The notes beneath the pieces were generated by a model. The model saw only the letters and a program-made list of their open reading frames with translations, was not told where the DNA came from and did no database searches. 64,000 nt of DNA from Nitrospirillum pindoramense (lineage in GTDB: Bacteria; Pseudomonadota; Alphaproteobacteria; Azospirillales; Azospirillaceae): positions 1 to 64,000 of the forward strand of contig NZ_VITR01000002.1 of the NCBI RefSeq assembly GCF_007827955.1. Direction: 5' to 3'. Positions 11,864-20,558 of the stretch are shown one piece after another (the stretch's first letter is position 1; each line of letters starts with the position of its first letter). The position numbers were made by a program, and so were the translations under genes.

Positions 11864-13084
11864 TCAGCCGATGGCCGGCGGCGGGAACAGGCTGGCGATG
11901 GTGCGCACCGCCTGGTCGGCCAGGGGGCGGTCGGGCGCCACGCTGTCATCGTTATAGCCGTAATAGTCGTCCGGCCCGATGACCTGGAAGACGAAGCCAT
12001 CGCGCCGCGGCACGAAGGAGACACCATTGTAGTACAGGCCATAGTGCACATCGTCCTGCGGGATCATGCGCGCCAACTGCCCCCGCACCGGCACGATGGA
12101 GGCGTCGCCCATCAGGGCGCGGGCGCCATAGCCGGTGCAGTTGACCAGCACCTTCTGTGGCAGCCGGGCGAAATCCGCCGGCGTATGGAACTCCTGCACC
12201 TCGATCCGGCCGCCGTTGGCGTGGAAATCGTCCAGCAGCAGGCGGGCGTAACTGGAGATGTTGAACACCATGTTGGTGCCGCGCCGCACGACCCGCCCGC
12301 CAAAGGGGTGCAGGCCCGCCGGCACATCGACGGGGTGCGGCGTCAGGGTGGGCAGCAAATCGTGCTGCAGGCTGTCGGCGAAGGGGGGCCGGCTATCGGT
12401 CCCCTCCCCCTGCCGCTCGTGGTTGGCCGGGTCGGCAACGTTATAGTTGTCCACCCACTCGATCGGCGTGCCGGGCAGCCCCAGCAGGCTTTGGTAGGCC
12501 TGGAAGGAGGTCAGGCACACGCGCGCCCACAGCGCCTTGAACTCCGGCGTGGCGTACTGTTCCAGGCAGATGCGCGAATCCGGCGACCACACGCCGGTGG
12601 CGAGACTGGACCGGGTGTCGGGCGGCAAATCCTTGGCATAGATGGTGACCTTGGCGCCGGCGCGCTGCAGTTGCAGCGCCGTGGTCAGGCCGATGGCGCC
12701 ACAGCCGACGACGGCGATGTCGCGCTCGCCCAGGGCCATGGCCTTTTCGGTGGCGACCAGCCCCGTACCCCAGGACAGGGACCAGCCGCTGCCACCGTGG
12801 CCATAGTGATGCACCACCAGCTTCTGGCCGATGCGCTCCACCTCCAGCCGGGGTCCCTGAGGGCGGAAGGGGCGCGTGCAGACGGTGACGCGGGTGATGC
12901 GGTCGGGCGTGGCCCGGATGGGCGTGAGCATCAGGGGCGACCGCACCGCTTCGGAGATGCCGCCATGCCGCCCATCCTCCCCCTTGACCGCGCAGCCCGC
13001 CAGCGCCAGGGCGGCACCCGCCCCCACCAGCATCGTGCGCCGGCCCATCCCGCCGGCCAGACCGTCCAAGCGCTCAACCACCAT
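11864..13084 (-). CDS. FAD-dependent oxidoreductase lipoprotein, D-amino-acid oxidase type
   Basis: The product is 406 aa. Its N-terminal region GRRTMLVGAGAALALAGC looks like a lipoprotein signal with lipobox LAGC, possibly Tat-type (GRRTM). The Rossmann motif DIAVVGCGAIGLTTALQL binds FAD, and DLPPDTRSSLATGVWSPDSR and VNCTGYGARALMGD match D-amino-acid/D-aspartate oxidases, which deaminate D-amino acids to keto acids with H2O2 release. RMIPQD and YYNGVSFVPRRDG resemble the same family. ATG 13084 is preceded by AGGGGGA; the longer frame starting at 13132 lacks a site. The substrate is inferred only from the family. Confidence 0.8.
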   Translation of the reverse strand: MVVERLDGLAGGMGRRTMLVGAGAALALAGCAVKGEDGRHGGISEAVRSPLMLTPIRATPDRITRVTVCTRPFRPQGPRLEVERIGQKLVVHHYGHGGSGWSLSWGTGLVATEKAMALGERDIAVVGCGAIGLTTALQLQRAGAKVTIYAKDLPPDTRSSLATGVWSPDSRICLEQYATPEFKALWARVCLTSFQAYQSLLGLPGTPIEWVDNYNVADPANHERQGEGTDSRPPFADSLQHDLLPTLTPHPVDVPAGLHPFGGRVVRRGTNMVFNISSYARLLLDDFHANGGRIEVQEFHTPADFARLPQKVLVNCTGYGARALMGDASIVPVRGQLARMIPQDDVHYGLYYNGVSFVPRRDGFVFQVIGPDDYYGYNDDSVAPDRPLADQAVRTIASLFPPPAIG

Positions 13085-13304
13085 GCCATCCCCCTTATTG
13101 ATTGCGGGGCGCTCTCTCAGGGACGCCGCCATCCAGAACGATAGGGTAAAAGATTATCCTGAGAAACCAGGACTTTGTCCGCGATGATCGAAATACCGGG
13201 CCGGTGGGTGATCCTGGCCCCGTCCTATCGGCGGCGCTTTGCCATGACACGGATTGGTGGCAATTTAGGGGCAGGTGATGGCCCCCATGAGAGTGGAGGC
13301 TTTC

Positions 13305-14069
13305 ATGCCGGCATATGTCGAAACCGAAAACGTCGAAACCGAAAAACGATGGGGCCGTTACGTGAGCACACTGGCAGGTATGGCCGCCCTGGCCGTTTCC
13401 TTGAGCGCCCCGCTGCAAGCCTTGTTGGATGAATTCGCCAAACAGGCGCCGCCCCAGCAGACCGCGCAGGTGATGGAGGCCATCACGGCCTCACCCTCAT
13501 TGGCGGCGGAACTGTCGGCTTTGGCCGCCGACGGCCTGCTGAAGGGCTTCGGGATCGATACGGCGGGCCGGCTTAACAAGTTCGAGGCCGGTGTCCGGGA
13601 AGGGAAGATCCTTTTCACCCCGACCTTCCTGGGCGATGTCGCGAGCACACGGCCTTTCGACGTGGTCGAGGCGGACTCCATCCGGCCCAACAACACGACG
13701 TTCGTCCTCGGGCACTTGGCGGCCCATACCAAAATCCCGTCGCCGGAACCCCGCGCCCCTGACGGGACGGCGCGGGATTTGCCGACCTTCATCATGCTCA
13801 AGATGACGGACGAAGCGACCGCCGACCTGCAGGGCTGGAACGACATGGTGGAGGCGGCACAAGTGGCCAACGGCGGCAAAGCCCTGACGGTGCCGCAGGT
13901 GGGCTACCTGATGATGAGCCTTCGCTACCGCGCCGTCTTTTTCAACGCCATGCGGTCGCAGGACCGGAAAATCACGTTCGCGCCGGACGGCCGTATCGAC
14001 CCGACGCCGGAAAATATCCTCGCGTTGGGCGCGGCCTTGACCAAAACCAACGTCTTCGATTTCGACTGA
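13305..14069 (+). CDS. Hypothetical protein
   Basis: I do not recognise this 254-aa product. GTGGAGG lies six bases before ATG 13305, so this start is preferred over the upstream GTG at 13275. It has a hydrophobic stretch near residues 20-40 (LAGMAALAVSLSAPLQALL) that could be an anchor or chance, then a soluble, acidic-to-neutral body with no metal or nucleotide motif that I can see. It ends TKTNVFDFD. Its codon use resembles the neighbours. It is transcribed towards the tRNA on the other strand and is divergent from the FAD oxidoreductase. Confidence 0.6.
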   Translation: MPAYVETENVETEKRWGRYVSTLAGMAALAVSLSAPLQALLDEFAKQAPPQQTAQVMEAITASPSLAAELSALAADGLLKGFGIDTAGRLNKFEAGVREGKILFTPTFLGDVASTRPFDVVEADSIRPNNTTFVLGHLAAHTKIPSPEPRAPDGTARDLPTFIMLKMTDEATADLQGWNDMVEAAQVANGGKALTVPQVGYLMMSLRYRAVFFNAMRSQDRKITFAPDGRIDPTPENILALGAALTKTNVFDFD

Positions 14070-14084
14070 GGATGAGGGAAGGCG

Positions 14085-14160
14085 TGGTGGGCCCGGCAGG
14101 ATTCGAACCTGCAACCAGACCGTTATGAGCGGCCGGCTCTAACCGTTGAGCTACAGGCCC
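14085..14160 (-). tRNA. tRNA with CAU anticodon, probably tRNA-Ile2
   Basis: The minus strand folds as a 76-nt tRNA with CCA encoded. The acceptor stem GGGCCTG pairs with CGGGCCC (one T-G pair), the D-arm contains AGCTCAACGGTTAGAGC, the anticodon loop is CTCATAA (anticodon CAT) and the T-arm is CAGGTTCGAATCCTG. The acceptor starts with G-C, so it is not initiator tRNA. The short D-loop and sequence resemble Ile2 tRNAs (E. coli ileX) more than elongator Met tRNA, so the anticodon C would be changed to lysidine by TilS, encoded at 56474-57940. Isotype is less sure than the tRNA itself. Confidence 0.93.
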
Positions 14161-14748
14161 ACGCGGGCCGCACTTTGCCGGGTGCGGCGGCGGCATGCAA
14201 CACCCTTCATCAATTTTTTACGACAGCCGCCAAACCATTGGGAACAAGCTCCTATCCTTTTGATTCAACGGGCATTGAGGGGCGATTGCCATGTTGCCGG
14301 GTCAAGACTGAGGTGTTACCTTTGCAAGGCTTGAGACGGTGCCGAAACCAATTGTCCAGGCGGCAAATGGCCGCGTGGGCAGGCGGGGGGTAGCGCTAAC
14401 ACCTCAAGCGAACGCGGGACCCGGCAGCGGGAACCCGCATGAGGCTCCGGCCAACGGGGCCCGCCAAGGCGCGGTTGAGTGTCAGGCCAGGGTGGCAAAT
14501 CCTGGACCAAGGGGACGGACGCGAAGGGGGGCCAGCGGCAGCAATCTGACATCAACGCCCGATATCCAAGCGCTATCCAGCGCGCCGATATCCTAGACGC
14601 CGATTTTGGAACGCCGATTCTGGCCCGGCGGCGGGCCACCGGCGGCAGGCGCGACCTCCGCCCCCCTTGTCCGAATGGCGGGGCCGAGGCGCCGCCCGGA
14701 CCGCCCCGCCGCCAGCACACGATTAAAACATCCATGGGAGGAGTCACG
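14161..14748 (+). other. Long untranslated region upstream of MFS transporter, with possible structured RNA
   Basis: No gene is supported in these 588 bp. TGAGGTGTTA (14309-14318) is perfectly complementary to TAACACCTCA (14397-14406), enclosing about 78 nt that contain an inner hairpin GCGGC-AAATG-GCCGC near 14371-14385. A second hairpin, GCGGG with CCCGC, follows at about 14414-14438. This looks like a folded leader or small RNA, but it matches no riboswitch class I know (no TPP, cobalamin, glycine or SAM signatures). Confidence 0.45.
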
Positions 14749-16419
14749 ATGGCGACCATCGCCAGCAGCAGTACCAGTGGGGCCTCGACCCGCATGACGA
14801 AGGAGGAGCGCAAGGTCATCTTCGCCTCATCCCTCGGCACCGTGTTCGAGTGGTATGATTTCTATCTGTATGGCGCCTTGGCCTCCATCATCAGCGCCCG
14901 GTTCTTCTCGGGCCTGCCCACGCAGGGCGCCAAGGACGTGTTCACGCTGCTGGGCTTCGCGGCCGGCTTCTTCGTCCGCCCCTTCGGTGCCCTGGTCTTC
15001 GGCCGGTTGGGCGACCTGGTGGGCCGCAAATACACCTTCCTGGTCACCATCGTGATCATGGGCCTGTCGACCGCCGTCATCGGCTTCCTGCCCAGCTATG
15101 AGTCGGTGGGCGTGCTGTCGCCCATCCTGCTCATCTCCCTGCGCCTGCTGCAGGGCCTGGCGCTGGGCGGTGAGTACGGTGGTGCGGCCACCTACGTGGC
15201 GGAGCACGCGCCCCATGGCAAGCGTGGGGCCTACACCGCCTGGATCCAGATCACCGCCACCGGCGGCCTGTTCCTGTCGCTGCTGGTCATCCTGGCCTGC
15301 CGCACCAGCCTGCCGGACGCGGACTTCAAGGAATGGGGCTGGCGCATTCCCTTCCTGGTGTCCCTGGCCCTGCTGGCCGTGTCCCTGTGGATCCGCCTGC
15401 AGCTGGACGAATCGCCGCTGTTCAAGAAGATGAAGGAGGAAGGCAAGACCTCCTCCTCCCCCATCCTGGACAGCTTCGGCAACCTCTATAACCTGAAGTT
15501 CGTGCTGCTGGCCCTGTTCGGCGTGGTCGCCGGCCAGGCCGTCGTTTGGTACTGCGGCCAGTTCTATGCCCAGATCTTCCTGAAGAGCACGCTGAAGATC
15601 GACCCCAACACCGCCGACACGCTGGCAGCCATCGCCCTGCTGTTCGCCACCCCCTTCTTCGTGGTGTTCGGCAGCCTGTCCGACCGCATCGGCCGCAAGA
15701 AGGTCATCCTGGCCGGCCTGGCCCTGGCCATCCTGACCTACTTCCCCATCTTCCGGGGCATCACCCACTATGGCAACCCGGCGCTGGAGGCGGCCATGGC
15801 GGCGGCCCCCGCCACGGTGACGGCCGACCCGGCGGAATGCACCTGGCAGCTGAACGTCACCGGCGCGTCACGGTTCACGTCCAGTTGCGACGTGGCCAAG
15901 GCGGCCCTGGTGGGCAAGAGCGTGCCCTACACCGCGATCGACGGCAGCGCCGGCGGCGTGGCTCAGATCAAGATCGGCGACACGGTGATCGACAGCTACG
16001 ACGCCAAGGCGCCGGACATGAAGGAGAAGAAGGCCGCCTTCGACAAGGCGGTGGCGGACGCGGTGAAGGCCGCCGGCTATCCGGCCAAGGCCGATGACGC
16101 CGCCATCAACAAGCCGATGCTGACCTTCCTGCTGTGGATCCTGGTCATCTATGTGACCCTGGTCTACGGCCCCATCGCCGCCATGCTGGTGGAGATGTTC
16201 CCGTCGCGCATCCGCTACACCTCCATGTCCCTGCCCTACCACATCGGCAACGGCTGGTTCGGCGGCTTCCTGCCCGCCATCTCGCTGGCCATCGTGGTCA
16301 CCACTGGCCAAATGTACGCCGGCCTGTGGTACCCGATCATCGTGGCCGCCATCACCTTCGTGATCGGCCTGCTGTTCGTGCGGGAAACCAAGGACGTGGA
16401 AGTCAGCCACGACAACTGA
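14749..16419 (+). CDS. MFS transporter, metabolite:H+ symporter (MHS) family
   Basis: The 556-aa inner-membrane protein begins after GGGAGGAG seven bases upstream. EWYDFYLYGALASII in TM1, FGRLGDLVGRKYTFL between TM2 and TM3 and LGGEYGGAATYVAEHAP mark the ProP/ShiA-like MHS family of proton-coupled symporters for organic acids, osmolytes or shikimate-like compounds. The second half has SLSDRIGRKKVILAG. A hydrophilic insertion of about 110 residues (roughly 340-453) with two cysteines lies before TM FLLWILVIYVTLVYG, probably facing the periplasm; this makes the protein longer than typical 430-450-aa members. The substrate is not deducible. Followed by a strong terminator. Confidence 0.88.
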   Translation: MATIASSSTSGASTRMTKEERKVIFASSLGTVFEWYDFYLYGALASIISARFFSGLPTQGAKDVFTLLGFAAGFFVRPFGALVFGRLGDLVGRKYTFLVTIVIMGLSTAVIGFLPSYESVGVLSPILLISLRLLQGLALGGEYGGAATYVAEHAPHGKRGAYTAWIQITATGGLFLSLLVILACRTSLPDADFKEWGWRIPFLVSLALLAVSLWIRLQLDESPLFKKMKEEGKTSSSPILDSFGNLYNLKFVLLALFGVVAGQAVVWYCGQFYAQIFLKSTLKIDPNTADTLAAIALLFATPFFVVFGSLSDRIGRKKVILAGLALAILTYFPIFRGITHYGNPALEAAMAAAPATVTADPAECTWQLNVTGASRFTSSCDVAKAALVGKSVPYTAIDGSAGGVAQIKIGDTVIDSYDAKAPDMKEKKAAFDKAVADAVKAAGYPAKADDAAINKPMLTFLLWILVIYVTLVYGPIAAMLVEMFPSRIRYTSMSLPYHIGNGWFGGFLPAISLAIVVTTGQMYAGLWYPIIVAAITFVIGLLFVRETKDVEVSHDN

Positions 16420-16452
16420 GCGCGCGCCTCGCAAGCGGGGCGCTTAAAGTCG

Positions 16453-16490
16453 AAGGGCCCGGACATCACCCGTCCGGGCCCTTTCCATTT
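16453..16490 (+). terminator. Terminator after MFS transporter gene
   Basis: AAGGGCCCGGAC (16453-16464) pairs perfectly with GTCCGGGCCCTT (16472-16483), with a T-rich tail on the plus strand. It may also serve the convergent COQ9 gene ending at 16514. Confidence 0.88.
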
Positions 16491-16513
16491 CAGGAAGCGG
16501 GATTATCGGGGGT

Positions 16514-17254
16514 TCAGGCCCGCTGGCGCAGATGACGACTGAAGCGCAGGGGCGAAGGCAGCAGGTCGCCCACGTTTTTCAGCGACGACAGCTTGGGCGG
16601 GGACAGGGTGGCCAGCGTGCGGCCGAAGGCCATCACATTCTCGATGCGCCGGTCCAGGAAGGCCCAGGTGTCGGCGTAATCCGGCGACCGGTCACCCAGC
16701 CAGTACAGCACGGTGGCGGTCTGCACACCGGCCAGCAAGGCCCGCTTGGTGTAATAATTGAAATCCGTCGACTGGTCGCCCGCGGCGTACCAGATGGCGT
16801 CCACCGTGCGATACAGCAGGCGCGCGGCCAAAGCCGTGTGCGTGGGCAGCGCCACGAAGGAGGAAGTGCGCCGCACGGCCTCCGCCCAAGGGGACAGCAG
16901 TTCCAGGCGCAGGCGCACCGCCAGGGCCACGCGCGTCCGCACCTTCATGACCGACAGGTCCCGCCCTGCCAGTTGCGCCAGCATGGCGCGGTCCGCCCAA
17001 TCGCTGAACTGCGCCACCCCATCAGCGACACCGCCGGGGAACAGCGCCGCCAGCTGGGCCGCACCCATGCCGGCGTCCGCCGCCCCCTGGCGCAGCGCCA
17101 CCGCCGACCAGCCATCAAAGGCGACATGGGGCAGGATGGCCAGCATCAGACGGTCGCGCAGGGCAAGCCGCTCATCCACCGGGGTGGTGGGCGACGGGGA
17201 AGACGGCGGAGCAACGGTCGAATCGGTCGGGGTGTCGGTATCGGAGGCGACCAT
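16514..17254 (-). CDS. COQ9-family ubiquinone biosynthesis protein
   Basis: The 246-aa product matches COQ9, the lipid-binding accessory protein that supports the COQ7 hydroxylase step of ubiquinone synthesis and has a TetR-like fold. After a low-complexity N-terminus rich in Pro, Ser and Thr (residues 1-25), the family region runs LMLAILPHVAFDGWSAVALRQGAADAG, and the conserved AIWYAAGDQSTDFNYYTKRALLAGV is present, followed by FLDRRIENVMAFG. The start is ATG 17254 with GGGAG upstream; the frame before it is not conserved. COQ9 is typical of alphaproteobacteria and mitochondria. It lies next to def on the same strand. Confidence 0.9.
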   Translation of the reverse strand: MVASDTDTPTDSTVAPPSSPSPTTPVDERLALRDRLMLAILPHVAFDGWSAVALRQGAADAGMGAAQLAALFPGGVADGVAQFSDWADRAMLAQLAGRDLSVMKVRTRVALAVRLRLELLSPWAEAVRRTSSFVALPTHTALAARLLYRTVDAIWYAAGDQSTDFNYYTKRALLAGVQTATVLYWLGDRSPDYADTWAFLDRRIENVMAFGRTLATLSPPKLSSLKNVGDLLPSPLRFSRHLRQRA

Positions 17255-17390
17255 GGGAAACACTCCCTTGCACGGGGCTGCGGCCACCGGGTGGCCGAAA
17301 AACTGGCGCCAGTATAGGCGCGGGCACCGCCCGTCTCCACCCCTCAAAGTCGGCCCCCAAAGTCCGCTCCCCAAGGGCGGCCGGGCGGCA

Positions 17391-17930
17391 TCAGCCGGGC
17401 AGCCGGGGGACCGAATCGGTGCCGAAATACTTCATTTCCTCGGTGAAGCTGAGGAAGCGCAGGTCGTCCATGCGGTCCAGATACAGCACGCCGTCCAGGT
17501 GGTCGCACTCATGCTGCACCACGCGGGCATGAAAGCCCCTCGCCTCGCGCTCCACCACGGACCCATCCAGCGCCAGGCCACGATAGCGGATATGGTTGTA
17601 GCGGGGCACGGCGCCCCGCAGCCCGGGGATGGACAGGCACCCCTCCCAGCCGAACTGCATCTCCTCCGACAGCGGCTCGACCACCGGGTTGACCAGCACC
17701 TGCGCCGCGACGCCATCGCCGCCCGCCCGCTCGGCCGGGACGCGGAAAACGATGACGCGCCAGCCGACATGCACCTGCGGCGCCGCCAGGCCGACGCCGG
17801 ACGAATCGATCATGGTCTCGATCATGTCCTGGGCCAATTGGCGCACCACCGCGGGTATCGGCTCCTCCACCGGCAGCGCCGGGCGCCGCAGCACCGGGTG
17901 GCCCATGCGGGCGATCTTCAGGATTGCCAA
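17391..17930 (-). CDS. def: Peptide deformylase (TTG start)
   Basis: This metalloenzyme removes the formyl group from the N-terminal Met of new proteins. All three motifs are present: GVGLAAPQ, EGCLS and HECDH (metal ligands Cys, His, His and catalytic Glu). The best start is TTG 17930, preceded by GAGGGGG, which gives AILKIARMGHPVLRRPA as in other deformylases and a 179-aa protein. An ATG 24 bp upstream would add MGAGRGGT. The C-terminus extends about ten residues past the usual end (FGTDSVPRLPG). Deformylases of this size often come in two or three copies in alphaproteobacteria, so this may be a secondary one. Confidence 0.9.
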   Translation of the reverse strand: MAILKIARMGHPVLRRPALPVEEPIPAVVRQLAQDMIETMIDSSGVGLAAPQVHVGWRVIVFRVPAERAGGDGVAAQVLVNPVVEPLSEEMQFGWEGCLSIPGLRGAVPRYNHIRYRGLALDGSVVEREARGFHARVVQHECDHLDGVLYLDRMDDLRFLSFTEEMKYFGTDSVPRLPG

Positions 17931-18115
17931 CGTTCCCCCTCTCCCCGCCCCCATCCGTAGGGTGACGGCCGCATGCGATATAGGCAGCCTCGACCCAGTT
18001 TCCATGGGTTGCGCGCCTCTGTCACCCCATGCCGGGCCGCCTGTCCTTTTGAGGCGGATGCCGCCGCCCATCCGCCGGGCGCATGGGGGCCCCGCGTGGG
18101 GATGGCGGGAAAGGC

Positions 18116-18144
18116 TTCACAGGGCCGGGGGGCTGTGTTATACC
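18116..18144 (+). promoter_or_regulatory. Possible promoter for rpsU
   Basis: TTCACA (18116-18121) and TATACC (18139-18144) are separated by 17 bp, about 90 bp before the rpsU start. Both boxes are partial matches to the sigma70 consensus. The 301-bp def-rpsU gap (17931-18231) shows nothing else that I can name. Confidence 0.4.
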
Positions 18145-18231
18145 ACCGGCCTCCGATCGGGCTGCCTGCGCGACCGTGCGTCTTGGCTATTACCCGTTAA
18201 CCTTTTACTCTGTTTGGAGTGGTGACGTCCC

Positions 18232-18435
18232 GTGCAAGTGCTGGTTCGTGACAACAACGTCGATCAGGCCCTCCGCGCTCTCAAGAAGAAGATGCAGCGC
18301 GAAGGCATTTTCCGCGAGATGAAGCTGCGTCGCAACTACGAGAAGCCCTCGGAGAAGCGCGCCCGTGAGAAGGCCGAGGCCATTCGCCGCGCCCGCAAGC
18401 TGCTGCGCAAGCGTCTGGAGCGCGAGGGCTACTAA
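18232..18435 (+). CDS. rpsU: 30S ribosomal protein S21
   Basis: The 67-aa, very basic protein starts with GTG ([20 protein letters not shown]) and has the S21 core [21 protein letters not shown]21 binds the 30S platform near the anti-Shine-Dalgarno and helps initiation. The GTG start at 18232 is fixed by the family N-terminus, and GGAG lies just upstream. It is a single-gene unit, closed by a terminator at 18467. In many bacteria rpsU precedes dnaG and rpoD; here it stands alone. Confidence 0.97.
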   Translation: MQVLVRDNNVDQALRALKKKMQREGIFREMKLRRNYEKPSEKRAREKAEAIRRARKLLRKRLEREGY

Positions 18436-18466
18436 GCCTTTCACGCGCTGTTAGACGCACGGACGG

Positions 18467-18497
18467 AGCCGCCCCTGAAGCTCAGTGGGCGGCTTTT
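18467..18497 (+). terminator. Terminator after rpsU
   Basis: AGCCGCCC (18467-18474) pairs with GGGCGGCT (18487-18494), followed by a TTTT run. It lies 31 bp downstream of the rpsU stop. Confidence 0.85.
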
Positions 18498-18550
18498 GTC
18501 ATGTCCGCGTTTTGCAAGATGGCCGCGCCCGGTGCCGGCCTAAATAAGAA

Positions 18551-18580
18551 AAACGGCCCGGGGATGCCCCCGGGCCGTTT
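18551..18580 (-). terminator. Terminator of the chemoreceptor gene
   Basis: AAACGGCCCGGGG (18551-18563) pairs perfectly with CCCCGGGCCGTTT (18568-18580) around a 4-base loop. On the minus strand it runs into TTTTTCTTATT, so it ends the gene at 18621. Confidence 0.9.
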
Positions 18581-18620
18581 GCGTCAGAACCGCCTCAATC
18601 AAGTTGGGGAAGGCGCCGCA

Positions 18621-20330
18621 TCAGGCGGCGCTCATCTCCGCGGTGAAGGAACTGACCGCCTGCTTCAGGGTGTCAGAGTCCCGCGCCAGCAGCGAGGCGG
18701 AGGATTGGACCTGGCTGGCAGCGACACCGGTGCTGGACGCGGCTTCCGAAACACCGGCGATATTGGTCGTCACCGCTTCCGTCCCCCGGGCCGCTTCCTG
18801 AACGTTGCGGGCGATTTCGTGGGTTGAGGCCTCCTGCTCCTCCACCGCCGCGGCGATGGCCGACGCGATGCCGTTGATGTCCTGGATGCGCTGGGCGATG
18901 GCCTGGATGGCCCCCACGGCATCGGACGCCGCCTGGCGGATTTCACCGACCTGGGCGCCAATCTCATCGGTCGCCTTGGCCGTCTGGGTGGCCAGGCTCT
19001 TGACCTCGCTGGCCACGACGGCGAAACCCTTGCCGGCCTCCCCCGCCCGAGCCGCCTCGATGGTCGCGTTCAGGGCCAGCAGGTTGGTCTGCGCGGCGAT
19101 ATCGGCGATCAGCCGGACGACGTCGCCGATGCGTTCCGCGCCGCTGGACAGCGTCTGGACCACATGGTCGGTATTGCGCGCCTCGGTCACCGCGTCATTG
19201 ACCGTGTCCATGGTGCGTCCCATCTGGCGCCCGATCTCCTGGATGGAGGCCGACAGTTCCTCGGCCGCCGCCGCCACCGTCTGCACATTGGCGGAGGTCT
19301 GCTCCGCCGCTGACGACACCACCATGGACTGGCGGTTGGTTTCCTCGGCGTTGTTGGACATGGCCTTGGCCGTGGCGTCCATCTCGTTGGAGGCATTGGC
19401 CAGGCTGGTGGACAGTTCCGAGATCTTGGCCTCGAAATCGCGGGTGATGCGGGCCACGCGCTCGGCCCGGCGGGTCTTCTCCTCCTGCTCGGCCCGCTGC
19501 GCGTTCTCCAACTCCCGGGCCCGGATCAGACCGGCCTTCAGGTCGTTGAAGGCACGGGCCATCTGGCCGACCTCGTCCCGGCGGTCCAGCCCGGCCAGAT
19601 CGACGCCGTAGTCCCCCTGCCCCAGGCTGACCAGCCCGCCGCTCACCCGCTGCAGCGGCCGGCCGATACCGGTCACCGTCAGATAGAAGGCCAGGCCGCC
19701 CACCAGGCACAGACCGGCCACCACCAGGCCGAACACCAGCCAAATCGTGCTGATCGCCCCCTCGTGGTTTTGAGTGGCGATGGCATCGGCGTCGCCGCGA
19801 ATGCTGTCAGCCAGTTTGGCCTGACGGTCCAGCAGACCCAGCATGGCCGGGTCGCACTTGGGGCCCATCATGGTGGTGCTGATGCGGACATTCTCCTCGG
19901 CCGAAGCGGACTTGGTGGCGGCATCGACCGTCTGGCCGCAGATGCCGGTGGGGGCCAGCAGGGATCGCATCTCCTGCTGCAAAGCCTCGATGTCCGCCGC
20001 GCGGCTGGGCAGGGCCGCCTTCGCTTGGTCCATAAAGCCATAATAGGCATCGACACCCTTGCGATAATTCGCGTCGGCCTTGGCATTGCCGGCGTCGTCG
20101 GTCACCGTCATGCCTTCGTAGATCGAGCGTTCGATGAACACCAGGCTGCGGTTACCCCGCGCCAAGGCCATCGAGGCTTTGCTTGCCCCGCTCAGCAAAC
20201 GGCCGTAGCTGTCATCGATGGCCGACATGCGCGTGGCGGCAAAGCCGGAGGCGACCAAGGCGAACATGCCCAGCAAGCCGAGCATCGCCAATATCTTGGC
20301 CGTGATTTTAAGATTCGCGAAAGCGGACAT
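18621..20330 (-). CDS. Methyl-accepting chemotaxis protein
   Basis: The 569-aa inner-membrane chemoreceptor has TM1 at about residues 11-33, a periplasmic sensor of about 150 residues, TM2 at about 193-215 ([20 protein letters not shown]), a HAMP domain beginning [13 protein letters not shown], and a long coiled-coil signalling domain. The hairpin tip is [20 protein letters not shown], which contacts CheA and CheW. The sensor has two cysteines (ICGQT and GPKCDP). No NWETF-like pentapeptide is at the C-terminus, which ends SFTAEMSAA. Transcribed alone; no che genes are in the window. Its ligand is unknown. Confidence 0.93.
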   Translation of the reverse strand: MSAFANLKITAKILAMLGLLGMFALVASGFAATRMSAIDDSYGRLLSGASKASMALARGNRSLVFIERSIYEGMTVTDDAGNAKADANYRKGVDAYYGFMDQAKAALPSRAADIEALQQEMRSLLAPTGICGQTVDAATKSASAEENVRISTTMMGPKCDPAMLGLLDRQAKLADSIRGDADAIATQNHEGAISTIWLVFGLVVAGLCLVGGLAFYLTVTGIGRPLQRVSGGLVSLGQGDYGVDLAGLDRRDEVGQMARAFNDLKAGLIRARELENAQRAEQEEKTRRAERVARITRDFEAKISELSTSLANASNEMDATAKAMSNNAEETNRQSMVVSSAAEQTSANVQTVAAAAEELSASIQEIGRQMGRTMDTVNDAVTEARNTDHVVQTLSSGAERIGDVVRLIADIAAQTNLLALNATIEAARAGEAGKGFAVVASEVKSLATQTAKATDEIGAQVGEIRQAASDAVGAIQAIAQRIQDINGIASAIAAAVEEQEASTHEIARNVQEAARGTEAVTTNIAGVSEAASSTGVAASQVQSSASLLARDSDTLKQAVSSFTAEMSAA

Positions 20331-20558
20331 GATCCCCCCGGCAGGAAATGTTTATGGCCGACGCCACGTCAGACGGCCGACCCTCCGGGATGACTATTGA
20401 TGTACATTAAATAATTATTTATTAAGTCCTAAAGCCCCATATCCTTTTGGATATAAAGGCCCCGATATTCAGCAATTCAACCAAATTGATTTCTCTTACA
20501 ATTTTTCGATCAAGGGTGATCTTGGGGCCGGCGCACGGGGCCGGGCCGGGCACGGCGC

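Noticed and set aside
14085-14160. tRNA gene as an integration site of a mobile element
   Set aside because: No integrase, direct repeat of the tRNA end or phage gene is seen on either side.
14161-14748. Possible RNase P, SRP or 6S RNA in the leader before the MFS gene
   Set aside because: None of the diagnostic conserved segments of these RNAs is present.
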